The notes under the pieces: model-generated
The model's input: the letters and a program-made list of their open reading frames with translations, nothing else
Told to the model about the DNA's origin: nothing
The model's database searches: none
Position numbers and translations under genes: made by a program
Assembly (NCBI RefSeq): GCF_002868845.1
Contig: NZ_PKUB01000032.1
Location: 1-45,549, forward strand
Length of the DNA: 45,549 bases
Direction of reading: 5' to 3'
Origin: Desulfuromonas sp.
GTDB lineage: Bacteria > Desulfobacterota > Desulfuromonadia > Desulfuromonadales > BM501
In this document: piece by piece, positions 7,719 through 15,238 of the stretch
How the letters are laid out: each line of letters opens with the position of its first letter
How positions within the stretch are numbered: position 1 is the stretch's first letter

Positions 7719-9277
7719 AGGGCAAATCTAAACCCCCGTGGATCACGTGGCGCCGGCTGAGCCAGGTCCTCTTCCTGCTCCTCTTCTTCATCCTCTTCAT
7801 CAAGACCGACTACAACGGCACCGACGAGATCCCCTACGCGGTCAACATCCTCTTCCGCATCGACCCCCTCGTCGCCGCCGCGGCGATGCTCGCGGCGAAG
7901 GCCGTCATCGCCATCCTCCTCCCCGCCCTGATCGTGGTCGCCCTGACCCTGCTGCTGGGACGCGCCTTCTGCGGCTGGCTCTGCCCGATGGGAGCCCTGA
8001 TCGACTTCTGCCGCCGCTGGATCAGGCCTAGGGCAAATCAGCCGCGGCCGGGCCTGCGGCGGATCAAGTACGTCCTGCTCGCCCTCGTCCTGACCGGGGC
8101 CTTCTTCGGCCTTCCCGTCGTCGGCTATTTCGACCCCTTCTCGATCCTGGTGAGGGGATTCGCAACCTCCGTTTATCCCGCCGCGAACGGGGCGGTCACC
8201 GAGTTCTTCACCGTCACCTACAAGTCCGCCCCGGCCTGGGTCAACGCCGTCACCGAACCGCTCTACGCCCTGCTCAAGGCGACGATCCTCCCCTTCAAAC
8301 AGAAACTCTTCACCCTGAGCCTGCTGTCGCTGGCGATGCTCCTGGCGGTCTTCGCCCTCGAGAAACTCGAACGGCGCTTCTTCTGCCGGAACCTCTGCCC
8401 CCTCGGCGCCCTGCTCGCCCTGAACAGCTGGTTCTCCCTGATGCGCGGCCGGGCCGCCGACACCCGGTGCGGCGACTGCCGGCTCTGCGAGCGGATCTGC
8501 AGGATGAACGCCATCGACGGGGAAAAGCGGATCTCCCCGGAGGCCTGCATCCTCTGCATGGAATGCGTCGATCGCTGCCCGCAGGAAAAGATCGCCTTCG
8601 GCTTCGACCGGCCCGCGCCGAAACCGGCCTTCGCCGGGATGCCCCGGCGCACCTTCGTCGCCGCCCTCGTCTCGGGGGCGGTGCTGCCGGCCTTCCTGAA
8701 AACCCGCACCATCGCCGCAGTCCCCCCGCCCGAACTCGTCCGCCCGCCCGGCGCCCTGCCCGAGCCCGAGTTCCTCGGCCGCTGCGTGCGCTGCGCCGAG
8801 TGCATGCAGGTCTGCATCGGCAACGCTCTTCATCCGGCCTTTCTCGAGGCGGGAATGGAGGGGGTCTTCACCCCCCGCCTGATGGCCCGGGTCGGCTACT
8901 GCGAATACAACTGCACCCTCTGCGGCCAGGTCTGCACCACCGGCGCCATCCGGCCCCTGCCCCTGGCCGAAAAGCAGAAGACCGTCATCGGCCTGGCGAT
9001 CATCGACAAAAACACCTGCCTCCCCTTCGCCAAAGGGGTGCCGTGCATCGTCTGCGAAGAGCACTGCCCGACCCCGGACAAGGCGATCAAGTTCCGCATG
9101 GCGACGGTGCTCAACGAGCGCGGCGAGAGCGTCCGGGTCAAGCAGCCCTACGTCATCGACCGGCTGTGCATCGGCTGCGGCATCTGCGAAACCCGCTGCC
9201 CGGTCGCGGGCCGGAGCGCCATCGTCGTCACCAGCGCGGGGGAGTCGCGGCATCCTGAGATTGGTGGGGGATATTAG
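7715..9277 (+). CDS. Polytopic iron-sulfur protein: NapH-like membrane part fused to a NapG-like polyferredoxin
   Basis: A 520-residue protein. The N-terminal 300 residues are NapH-like: about four membrane helices (near 16-32, 57-82, 117-137, 200-217), two CxxxCP motifs (C86/C90 and C224/C228) and two 4Fe-4S motifs (C252-C262, C278-C288). A second module begins with RRTFVAALVSG at residue 311, a twin-arginine-like membrane segment. Four further cysteine clusters follow (C357-C367, C396-C407, C435-C451, C485-C495), as in the Tat-exported NapG. This predicts two cytoplasmic and four periplasmic clusters on one chain, a path for electrons across the membrane from a quinol or cytoplasmic donor. 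Translation is coupled to the DUF362 gene by a 4-base overlap. The electron acceptor is not known. Confidence 0.88.
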   Translation: MKGKSKPPWITWRRLSQVLFLLLFFILFIKTDYNGTDEIPYAVNILFRIDPLVAAAAMLAAKAVIAILLPALIVVALTLLLGRAFCGWLCPMGALIDFCRRWIRPRANQPRPGLRRIKYVLLALVLTGAFFGLPVVGYFDPFSILVRGFATSVYPAANGAVTEFFTVTYKSAPAWVNAVTEPLYALLKATILPFKQKLFTLSLLSLAMLLAVFALEKLERRFFCRNLCPLGALLALNSWFSLMRGRAADTRCGDCRLCERICRMNAIDGEKRISPEACILCMECVDRCPQEKIAFGFDRPAPKPAFAGMPRRTFVAALVSGAVLPAFLKTRTIAAVPPPELVRPPGALPEPEFLGRCVRCAECMQVCIGNALHPAFLEAGMEGVFTPRLMARVGYCEYNCTLCGQVCTTGAIRPLPLAEKQKTVIGLAIIDKNTCLPFAKGVPCIVCEEHCPTPDKAIKFRMATVLNERGESVRVKQPYVIDRLCIGCGICETRCPVAGRSAIVVTSAGESRHPEIGGGY

Positions 9278-9672
9278 GCCTTCGGAAAGCCCAAGAAGTC
9301 AAAAAGGGGATTGGAGAACACATCTATTTTTCAACAACTTATTCAAAGAGCCTAAGTTTGCTTTGTCATTTCAAGACAATGCGTACTATAGCCTTCGCTC
9401 ATGAGCCATGATTTTTGACGAAGCAATGGATGAGGCAAAATGCGCCATAGCTTTAAGATTGTGGCGTTTTTTCTTAAAGCGCCCCCGTCCTCACGAATGA
9501 TACCAGCGGCTAGACCCTGGAAATTCCGCATTGAACCGATGAAGAACCAGATTGATACGACATATTTTAAAGTAAATATTTAACTTCAGGGACGTTCCCC
9601 TTCCTGTCTCCATCTTAAAAATTGGTCGGCTTACGAAGACGCTACGCGCCTTGCCTGGCGCACCAAATAAAA
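9278..9672. other. AT-rich non-coding stretch with nested inverted repeats
   Basis: About 395 bases, visibly richer in A and T than the flanking genes, with no credible ORF. At 9443-9472, CGCCA and TGGCG arms are followed by six T residues, which may be a weak terminator for the plus-strand iron-sulfur operon although it lies 165 bases past the stop. Overlapping it, GCTTTAAG (9450-9457) pairs with CTTAAAGC (9473-9480). Near 9583-9610 there is a CAGGGACGTTCC stretch that resembles repetitive extragenic elements of related bacteria. The whole looks like a relic or repeat island. Confidence 0.4.
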
Positions 9673-9699
9673 GAAGGGCGTCCAAATCGGCCGCCCTTC
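9673..9699 (-). terminator. Intrinsic terminator of the diguanylate cyclase gene
   Basis: On the minus strand GAAGGGCG pairs with CGCCCTTC (8 bp) around an 11-base loop and is followed by TTTTATTT. It lies 50 bases beyond the stop codon of the GGDEF gene, the expected place for a Rho-independent terminator. Confidence 0.75.
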
Positions 9700-9748
9700 G
9701 TCGTTCCATGTTCCCGGACAGGACTTTCCTCCCCCGGCCGGAAAAAAC

Positions 9749-10471
9749 TCATTCTTCCTCCCGCCTCTCGGCGAAGATCCCCATCAGCCCCTCCTTCTCC
9801 TCCGGGCTGACCTCTCCGACAGCACCGTAGGGCGGGTGACGGACGCAGTTGCGCCCTTCCCGCTTGGCCTGGTAGAGGTAGCGGTCCGCCGCCTCGACAA
9901 ACTCCTCGATCGTCGCTTCCTGCAGGGCGCCGTAGACCTCGATGCCGAAACTGGCGGTTAGAGGGACCGACCGGCCGTCGTCCTGCAGGGGCGTCGCCTC
10001 GATGGCGGCACGCAGCCGCTCGGCGAAAACGAGGCTGCCGGCGAGATCGGTACCGGGCAGGACGATGGCGAACTCTTCGCCCCCGTAGCGGCAGGGGATA
10101 TCGAGCTGACGCGCCGAGTTGGTGATCAGCCCGGCGACGTGAACGAGAGCGGCGTTGCCGGCCTCGTGCCCATAAGTATCGTTGATTTTTTTAAAATGGT
10201 CGAGATCGAGCATGACCAGGGCGGTGGGCAGAGACGTGCGGCGGGTACGCTCCATCTCCGAGCCCATGACATCGATAAAGTGACGGAAGTTGGCGAGCCC
10301 CGTCAGCGGATCGGTATGGACGAGTTCGGACAGCTCGCCGAGTTTCCGCTGAAGCTCGGCGATTTCATCGAGAACGTCGCACCCTCCCTCCCCGACCGGA
10401 CATTCGGCGGGAACGGAAAACGACTCGTTCAGGAGAGGGTCCTGCATGTTCTTCTCGGCTTGACTGCCCAT
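9749..10471 (-). CDS. Diguanylate cyclase (GGDEF domain)
   Basis: A 240-residue soluble protein made of a short N-terminal region with a likely coiled coil and one GGDEF domain. Landmarks are DPLTGLANFRHF, the metal-binding LDLDHFKKINDTYGHEAGN and the active-site loop RYGGEEFA. The signature is intact (GGEEF), so it should make c-di-GMP from two GTP. An RQLD sequence five residues before GGEEF fits the RxxD inhibitory site, predicting product feedback. No sensory or membrane domain is present, so the input must come through the first 70 residues or a partner. I prefer the ATG at 10471. A TTG three codons upstream is possible. Confidence 0.92.
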   Translation of the reverse strand: MGSQAEKNMQDPLLNESFSVPAECPVGEGGCDVLDEIAELQRKLGELSELVHTDPLTGLANFRHFIDVMGSEMERTRRTSLPTALVMLDLDHFKKINDTYGHEAGNAALVHVAGLITNSARQLDIPCRYGGEEFAIVLPGTDLAGSLVFAERLRAAIEATPLQDDGRSVPLTASFGIEVYGALQEATIEEFVEAADRYLYQAKREGRNCVRHPPYGAVGEVSPEEKEGLMGIFAERREEE

Positions 10472-10760
10472 GGTGCTCAATCCATCGCTATTGGAAAGAA
10501 ATCGCCTTAAGATAACATGATCAAACGGCCCGGCCTACCAAAAATTCCCATCTACTTTGCACCCTTATGGAAGAAGGGGATATTTTTTACGTTCTCGGCC
10601 TTTCCAGCGGCCGGAGAAGCAACGTGGCATTAATCCAGATCGGCCTCACGCCCGTTCGCATTCGTTCGCTCAAGCCGCAAACCTTCAAAGAGAAAGATTG
10701 AGATGAGAAACCGTCGTTCCCGTTCCATGTTGCCGGTTTCAGTCGCATAGCCAGAGAGGA

Positions 10761-11684
10761 CTACCCGAATTCCGGCAGCGCCCCCCTCTCCTCCTCGGAA
10801 AGGCTCTCCACGTATTCGCTCATCCCCCGCAAGGTGTTGCCGAAAAAGACCCTCTCACGGGCGTAGATGTCCGGCGCAAGCTGGCGGATGTTGCGGAAGT
10901 GCTCATCGCACTCCAGAAGCCATTCGAAGAACGCCTCCTCCCGCCGGATCCCCTCTTCCCCTCGCGTCTCGGCGACCCCCCTGACCCACAGCTGGAGCTG
11001 GCGGCGGCCGATTCGCAGGTAGTCGAGGGCCGGCTCGACCAGGCCGTAGTGGGCGATGACCAGGGCTCGCGGCCGCAGGGCGATCATGCGGTCGATGGAG
11101 TCGAGGGCGACGGGCAGGATGAAGCGCGGCGGGGTGGCCGGCCGCATGTAGATGCCCTCGGCCACGGGAGCGCGAACACCTGCCACCTCGCCGCCGAAGA
11201 GGAGGTCCCCCTTCTGGTAGCAGGCGTGGTGCTGGGCATGGCCCGGGGTGAGATAGGCCCGCACCCCGCTCGGCCCGATTTCCTCCTCGAAGCCGATCTT
11301 CTCCGCCGGCACCGGGACGATCTCGCCGTAGGCCTCGGCCGTCGCCCCGAGCACCTTGAGCGAGCCCTGCCAGAGTTTTTCGGGTGAAACCATGTGCCGG
11401 ACCCCGTCGGGGTGGCAGATCACCCGCGCCTCGGGGAATTCCTTCAACAGGGCGCCGGTTCCCCCGGCGTGGTCAATGTGAATGTGGGTCAGCAGGATGG
11501 TGTCGAGCCTCTCGACGCCCCTGCGGCGCAGTTCGCCGACGAGACGGGGAATGGTCGAGAGGGGGCCGGGATCGACGAGAAAGGTGCCGTCTTCCCCGCG
11601 GTAGAGCCAGGCGCTGATGAATTGGCGAAAGCCTTCGAGAGCGGGTTGATCGAGGTCGATGCAGGCCAGGTTGTCGAGGTTCAT
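10761..11684 (-). CDS. MBL-fold metallo-hydrolase
   Basis: A 307-residue protein with the metallo-beta-lactamase fold. The metal-binding motif is THIHIDHAGG near residue 67. It is followed by TPGHAQHH (third ligand region), FGGEVAG (bridging aspartate position replaced by glutamate) and VIAHYG (last histidine). The C-terminal ~90 residues form a helical extension. It has no signal peptide and is probably cytoplasmic. The substrate cannot be assigned: such proteins include thioesterases, lactonases and phosphodiesterases. The ATG at 11684 has GGGGAG upstream. It stands apart from the phoBR operon, separated by a repeat-rich spacer. Confidence 0.85.
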   Translation of the reverse strand: MNLDNLACIDLDQPALEGFRQFISAWLYRGEDGTFLVDPGPLSTIPRLVGELRRRGVERLDTILLTHIHIDHAGGTGALLKEFPEARVICHPDGVRHMVSPEKLWQGSLKVLGATAEAYGEIVPVPAEKIGFEEEIGPSGVRAYLTPGHAQHHACYQKGDLLFGGEVAGVRAPVAEGIYMRPATPPRFILPVALDSIDRMIALRPRALVIAHYGLVEPALDYLRIGRRQLQLWVRGVAETRGEEGIRREEAFFEWLLECDEHFRNIRQLAPDIYARERVFFGNTLRGMSEYVESLSEEERGALPEFG

Positions 11685-11820
11685 GAATTCTCCCCTGTCG
11701 GTTCCCGACCGATGTGCGGGCCGGATTAAAAGAGGGATTCTGGCGCGGCACCGGCCCTTCTGTCAAGGGGTTCCATCGGTGTCTGCGTGACCTCCTGCGG
11801 TTCACGACCGGGGACTGGCT

Positions 11821-11896
11821 GCTTTGAGGGTTTTCAAAGCTGCCTGTCCCCCTTGCCCCTGCCGCCCGAACACCAGGCTGCTTCCGGGGACAGGCA
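11821..11896. repeat. REP-like inverted repeats
   Basis: GCTTTGA at 11821-11827 pairs with TCAAAGC at 11834-11840. Directly after it, an 11-base arm at 11841-11851 (TGCCTGTCCCC) pairs perfectly with 11886-11896 across a 34-base loop. Further GGAGCCGGTCCCC-type sequence follows to about 11920. The arrangement is typical of repetitive extragenic palindromes. It sits between the YkgJ-type gene and the MBL-fold gene, both on the minus strand, and may also end or stabilise the phoBR-ykgJ transcript. Confidence 0.55.
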
Positions 11897-11926
11897 CCTG
11901 CGGAGCCGGTCCCCTCACACGGGACA

Positions 11927-12592
11927 CTAGACTTTCCGGCGGGGAAGAGAGTCGGCGGACGGCAGGCGAGAAAAATCGATAAAGAGGGCGGCGGGGATGA
12001 GGGTGTCGAGTTCCAGCAGGGGCCGGCCGAAAAGCTCCCGGGTGAAGGCCCCGAGAAGGTCGTATTCCGCGGCGAAGGCGCGGCGGAATTCCCAGCGCAG
12101 CCCCTCTTCGGAAAGGGGAACCCCACCGGGGAAGTTGCGGGTGCAGCACCCGTCGCTGAAGACCTCGCCGGAGAGGTCGATGTTGGGCAGGCCGTGCAGG
12201 CGGCAGGTGGTGGGACGATGGGCGTAGACGAGGCAGCGACCGTCGGCGCCGAGCAGGGGGCAGACCGTCTCGTCCTCCCCGGGGACCTCCCACTCCTCTT
12301 CGGGCAGGGCGTTGAGCAGGTAGGGGTGCTCGAAACCGGGCCAGCGGGCCTGCAGGCGGGCCAGGATCGGCTGCGCCCGCTTCAAGACCTCCCGCCGGGT
12401 CCGTTCCTCCAGCTGTCGAAAGCCCTGTTGCAGCAGGGCGGCGTCGAGAAGGGTGATGTCGAAGAGGGCCCGGCAACAGGCGGAGCACCCGGGACCGCAG
12501 GCGATTTTCTCCGGGTACCGGGACTGGCAGCGCCCGAACCAGGCGTCGATGTCGCTCAGCAGCGTTCGGTAACGGAGCAGGATTTCTTCCAT
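11927..12592 (-). CDS. YkgJ-family cysteine cluster protein
   Basis: A 221-residue protein with the zinc- or iron-chelating CxxCxxCC family pattern. CGPGCSACCR near residue 32 comes first, then CPLLGADGRCLVYAHRPTTCRLHG around residues 111-133 and a late GCC at the SDGCCTRNF segment. The cysteine set implies a bound metal or iron-sulfur cluster. The biochemical role of the family is unknown. The start lies 6 bases after the phoR stop, so it is almost certainly co-transcribed with phoB-phoR. Whether it serves phosphate signalling cannot be told. Confidence 0.85.
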   Translation of the reverse strand: MEEILLRYRTLLSDIDAWFGRCQSRYPEKIACGPGCSACCRALFDITLLDAALLQQGFRQLEERTRREVLKRAQPILARLQARWPGFEHPYLLNALPEEEWEVPGEDETVCPLLGADGRCLVYAHRPTTCRLHGLPNIDLSGEVFSDGCCTRNFPGGVPLSEEGLRWEFRRAFAAEYDLLGAFTRELFGRPLLELDTLIPAALFIDFSRLPSADSLPRRKV

Positions 12593-12598
12593 GACAGT

Positions 12599-14374
12599 TC
12601 AGGCCTCGGGCAGGACGATGGTGAAAACGCTTCCCACGCCCGGGGTGCTGTGGACCAGGACCTCCCCGCCGTGGACCTGGGCGATGTGCTTGACGATAGA
12701 GAGGCCCAGGCCGGTTCCTCCGAGCTGGCGGCTGCGGGCCTTGTCGACCCGGTAGAAGCGCTCGAAGAGCCGGGGCAGGTGCTCGGCGGCGATGCCGCTT
12801 CCCCAGTCCTGGACCTTGATCATCACCTTGCCATCCAGCAGGGAGGCGTCCACCACCACCTTCCCCCCCGGTTCGCTGTGCTTGACTGCGTTGGTCAGCA
12901 GGTTGAGGACCGCCTGCTCGAGCAGGAGGGGATTGACCCGCCCCTGAAGATCGGGGGCGCAGAAGAGGGTCACCTGGAGGTCCTTCTCCTGAACCCCCAT
13001 GGCACAGGCCTGAATGGCCGCCTCGAGCACCGGGCGAACGGCGCCGGCCTCCAGTTCAACTCCGCCGTGCTCGGCCCCCTGTTCGACCCGAGAGAGGTCG
13101 AGCAGGTCGTCGATGATGGCATTGAGGCGGTCGGCCTGCTTGGCGACGATCTCCACGAAGCGGCGGGCGTCCGTCGGTTCGTCCAGGGCCCCCTCGAGCA
13201 GGGTTTCGGCCGATCCCTTGATAGCGGTGATGGGGGTCTTCAGCTCGTGGGAGACGTTGCCGACGAAATCCCGGCGCAGGTTTTCCAGGCGGCGCAGGCG
13301 GGTGATGTCGTTGAGCACGACGAGCACCCCGATCTCCTTGCCCCGGCGGTCGCGCAGCAGGGTGCCGTGGGCCTGGAGGTGGCGCTCGTACTCCCCTGCG
13401 CCGAGGACGATGTCTTCTTCCAGGGCCTTGCGCCCCCGCAGGGCCCTGGCGATAAAGGCCTGCAGGTCCGCCTTGCGCACCACCTCCTGGAGGGCCCGCC
13501 CCTCCGCCTCGCCGGCCGAAACGCCGAGCAGGCGGGCGGCGGCCTCGTTGAGGCGCAGGATGCGTTCTTCGGCATCGACCGCGAGGACCCCTTCGACCAT
13601 GCTGGCGAGCATCGCCTCGCGCTCGTTGCCCTGCCGGGCCACGGTGCGCATCCGGTCGTCGAGCTGGAGGGCCATCTGGTTCATGGCCTCGCCCAGCCTG
13701 CCGATCTCTTCGGGGCCGGAGACGGCCAGGCGCCGGTCCAGCTCCCCCCGGGCGAAGCGCTCGGCCCCCTGCTTCAGCTCCTCGAAGGGGCGCACGATGC
13801 GGCGGGAGACGAAGACGCTGACGAGGGCGGCGAGGACCGCCACAAGCACGCCCCCGAGGACGATCTTCAGGTAGACCCTTTTCAGGGTCCTGTCGATGGC
13901 GGTCATGGGCAGGGCGGCGCGAACGAACCCGGCCAGCCGGCCCTCCTCGGAGACCGGCAGGGCCGCGTAGAGCATGTCCTTGCTGAGGGTGTGGCTGTAG
14001 CGCTGGGAGAACCCGACCTTGCCCGCCTGGGCGGCCCCGATTTCGGGCCGGTCGGCGTGATTGTCCATGCGGCCCGGCTCTTCCACCGAATCGCCCAGCA
14101 CCAGCCCGGCCGGCAGGATCACGGTCAGGCGGGTCCCGGTGTCGGCGCCGAGCTTTTTGCACAGGGTATCGACGGCTGGCCGCTGAAGCGGGTCGAAACG
14201 GCCCGCCATCAGGGGAGCGACCAGGCGAGTCCTGGCTTCGAGGTCGCCGGCGGTCCTCTCGAGATGGAAGTCCCGCAGGGCCCTGGTGACGAACCAGCTG
14301 ACCAGCAGCAGGGCCACGAGGGTGATAATCAGGTAAGAGGGATAGAGGTACCAGAGGAGACGTTTGCGGGCCAT
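12599..14374 (-). CDS. phoR: PhoR-type sensor histidine kinase
   Basis: A 591-residue membrane histidine kinase. Two membrane helices (about 12-30 and 170-190) enclose a ~140-residue extracytoplasmic sensor. HAMP (about 190-245), PAS (about 255-355), HisKA with phospho-acceptor His376 in VSHELKTP, and HATPase_c with an N box (LTNAVKHS), a G1 box (DWGSGI) and a G2 box (GGTGLGLS) follow. It lies 43 bases downstream of a PhoB-type regulator, the standard phoBR arrangement. It should autophosphorylate and pass phosphate to that regulator. The phosphate-starvation assignment is based on this architecture and pairing, since no pst genes or phoU are in the window. Confidence 0.88.
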   Translation of the reverse strand: MARKRLLWYLYPSYLIITLVALLLVSWFVTRALRDFHLERTAGDLEARTRLVAPLMAGRFDPLQRPAVDTLCKKLGADTGTRLTVILPAGLVLGDSVEEPGRMDNHADRPEIGAAQAGKVGFSQRYSHTLSKDMLYAALPVSEEGRLAGFVRAALPMTAIDRTLKRVYLKIVLGGVLVAVLAALVSVFVSRRIVRPFEELKQGAERFARGELDRRLAVSGPEEIGRLGEAMNQMALQLDDRMRTVARQGNEREAMLASMVEGVLAVDAEERILRLNEAAARLLGVSAGEAEGRALQEVVRKADLQAFIARALRGRKALEEDIVLGAGEYERHLQAHGTLLRDRRGKEIGVLVVLNDITRLRRLENLRRDFVGNVSHELKTPITAIKGSAETLLEGALDEPTDARRFVEIVAKQADRLNAIIDDLLDLSRVEQGAEHGGVELEAGAVRPVLEAAIQACAMGVQEKDLQVTLFCAPDLQGRVNPLLLEQAVLNLLTNAVKHSEPGGKVVVDASLLDGKVMIKVQDWGSGIAAEHLPRLFERFYRVDKARSRQLGGTGLGLSIVKHIAQVHGGEVLVHSTPGVGSVFTIVLPEA

Positions 14375-14417
14375 GGAAAAGTCGGGCCTTCCGGTGAAAG
14401 GGTCTCGGGGTCGGACG

Positions 14418-15110
14418 CTACTCCTTGAAGCGGTAGCCGACCCCGCGGACGGTTTCGATGTTCTTTCCGCAGGGGCCGAGCTTCTTGCGCAGGCCGACGA
14501 TCTGCACGTCGACTGCCCGCTCGGTCACGGCGTAGTCCTCCCCGCGCACCGCGTCCATGATCTGGTTGCGGGTAAAGACCCAGCCGGGACGACCGGCGAG
14601 CAGCAGCAGGACCCGGAACTCGGTATAGGTCAGATCAACCGGCATCCCCTCGGCCCGCACCTCGTTGCGCCCGGGATGGATCGACAATCCGTGAATCTCG
14701 ACGATTCCGGCCTCGTCCGCCGCTTCACGCTCCCGCTCGCGGCGGCGCAACACCGCCTGGACCCGCGCCAGGAACACCTTGGTGCTGAAGGGTTTGGTCA
14801 CGTAGTCGTCGGCCCCCTGCTCCAGGCCGGCGACCACGTCCGCCTCCTCGCCCTTGGCCGTCAGCATGACGATGGGGATTCCGGCGGTCTTCTGGTCGGC
14901 TTTCAGGCGGCGACAGACCTCGTGGCCGTCGATGCCGGGCAGCATCAGGTCGAGCACCACGAGATCGGGTTCCTCGCTGCAGGCCGTGGAGAGGCCCTCC
15001 TCGCCCGATGTGCGGGACGACACGGAGTAACCCTCCCGGGCGAGGTTGTAGTGGATCAGAGCGAGGATATCCTCCTCGTCTTCGATCACCAGGATATGTT
15101 CTTTGCCCAT
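14418..15110 (-). CDS. phoB: PhoB-type response regulator
   Basis: A 230-residue OmpR/PhoB-class transcription factor. The receiver domain (1-120) shows the acidic pair in VIEDEED, phospho-acceptor Asp in LVVLDLMLPG (about residue 53), the switch threonine in MLTAKG and lysine in TKPF. The winged-helix domain (about 135-230) ends with RTVRGVGYRFKE-like sequence typical of the family. The first gene of phoB-phoR-ykgJ. A pair of TTAACA-like hexamers upstream suggests autoregulation. Confidence 0.9.
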   Translation of the reverse strand: MGKEHILVIEDEEDILALIHYNLAREGYSVSSRTSGEEGLSTACSEEPDLVVLDLMLPGIDGHEVCRRLKADQKTAGIPIVMLTAKGEEADVVAGLEQGADDYVTKPFSTKVFLARVQAVLRRREREREAADEAGIVEIHGLSIHPGRNEVRAEGMPVDLTYTEFRVLLLLAGRPGWVFTRNQIMDAVRGEDYAVTERAVDVQIVGLRKKLGPCGKNIETVRGVGYRFKE

Positions 15111-15161
15111 AGGGTCCCCTGCTCCGGGAAATTAACGAAGACGCTTATTTTAAACCCAATT

Positions 15162-15178
15162 TGTTAGGGTTCTGTTAA
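15162..15178 (-). promoter_or_regulatory. Possible Pho box upstream of phoB
   Basis: On the minus strand TTAACA (15178-15173), five bases, then CTAACA (15167-15162): two hexamers with an 11-base period, the spacing at which PhoB/PhoP-type regulators bind direct repeats. It is 52 bases before the phoB start. Only two units were seen and the match is to a general pattern, so this is a suggestion. Confidence 0.4.
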
Positions 15179-15238
15179 ATGTCCCGGAATAATCGACAGG
15201 CATCCGGGCTACCGGCCCCGCGGAAACAGAGAACCGGG

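Noticed and set aside
12194-14428. 744-codon frame opposite phoR and the YkgJ gene
   Set aside because: Antisense shadow. The minus strand encodes complete, recognisable PhoR and YkgJ proteins.
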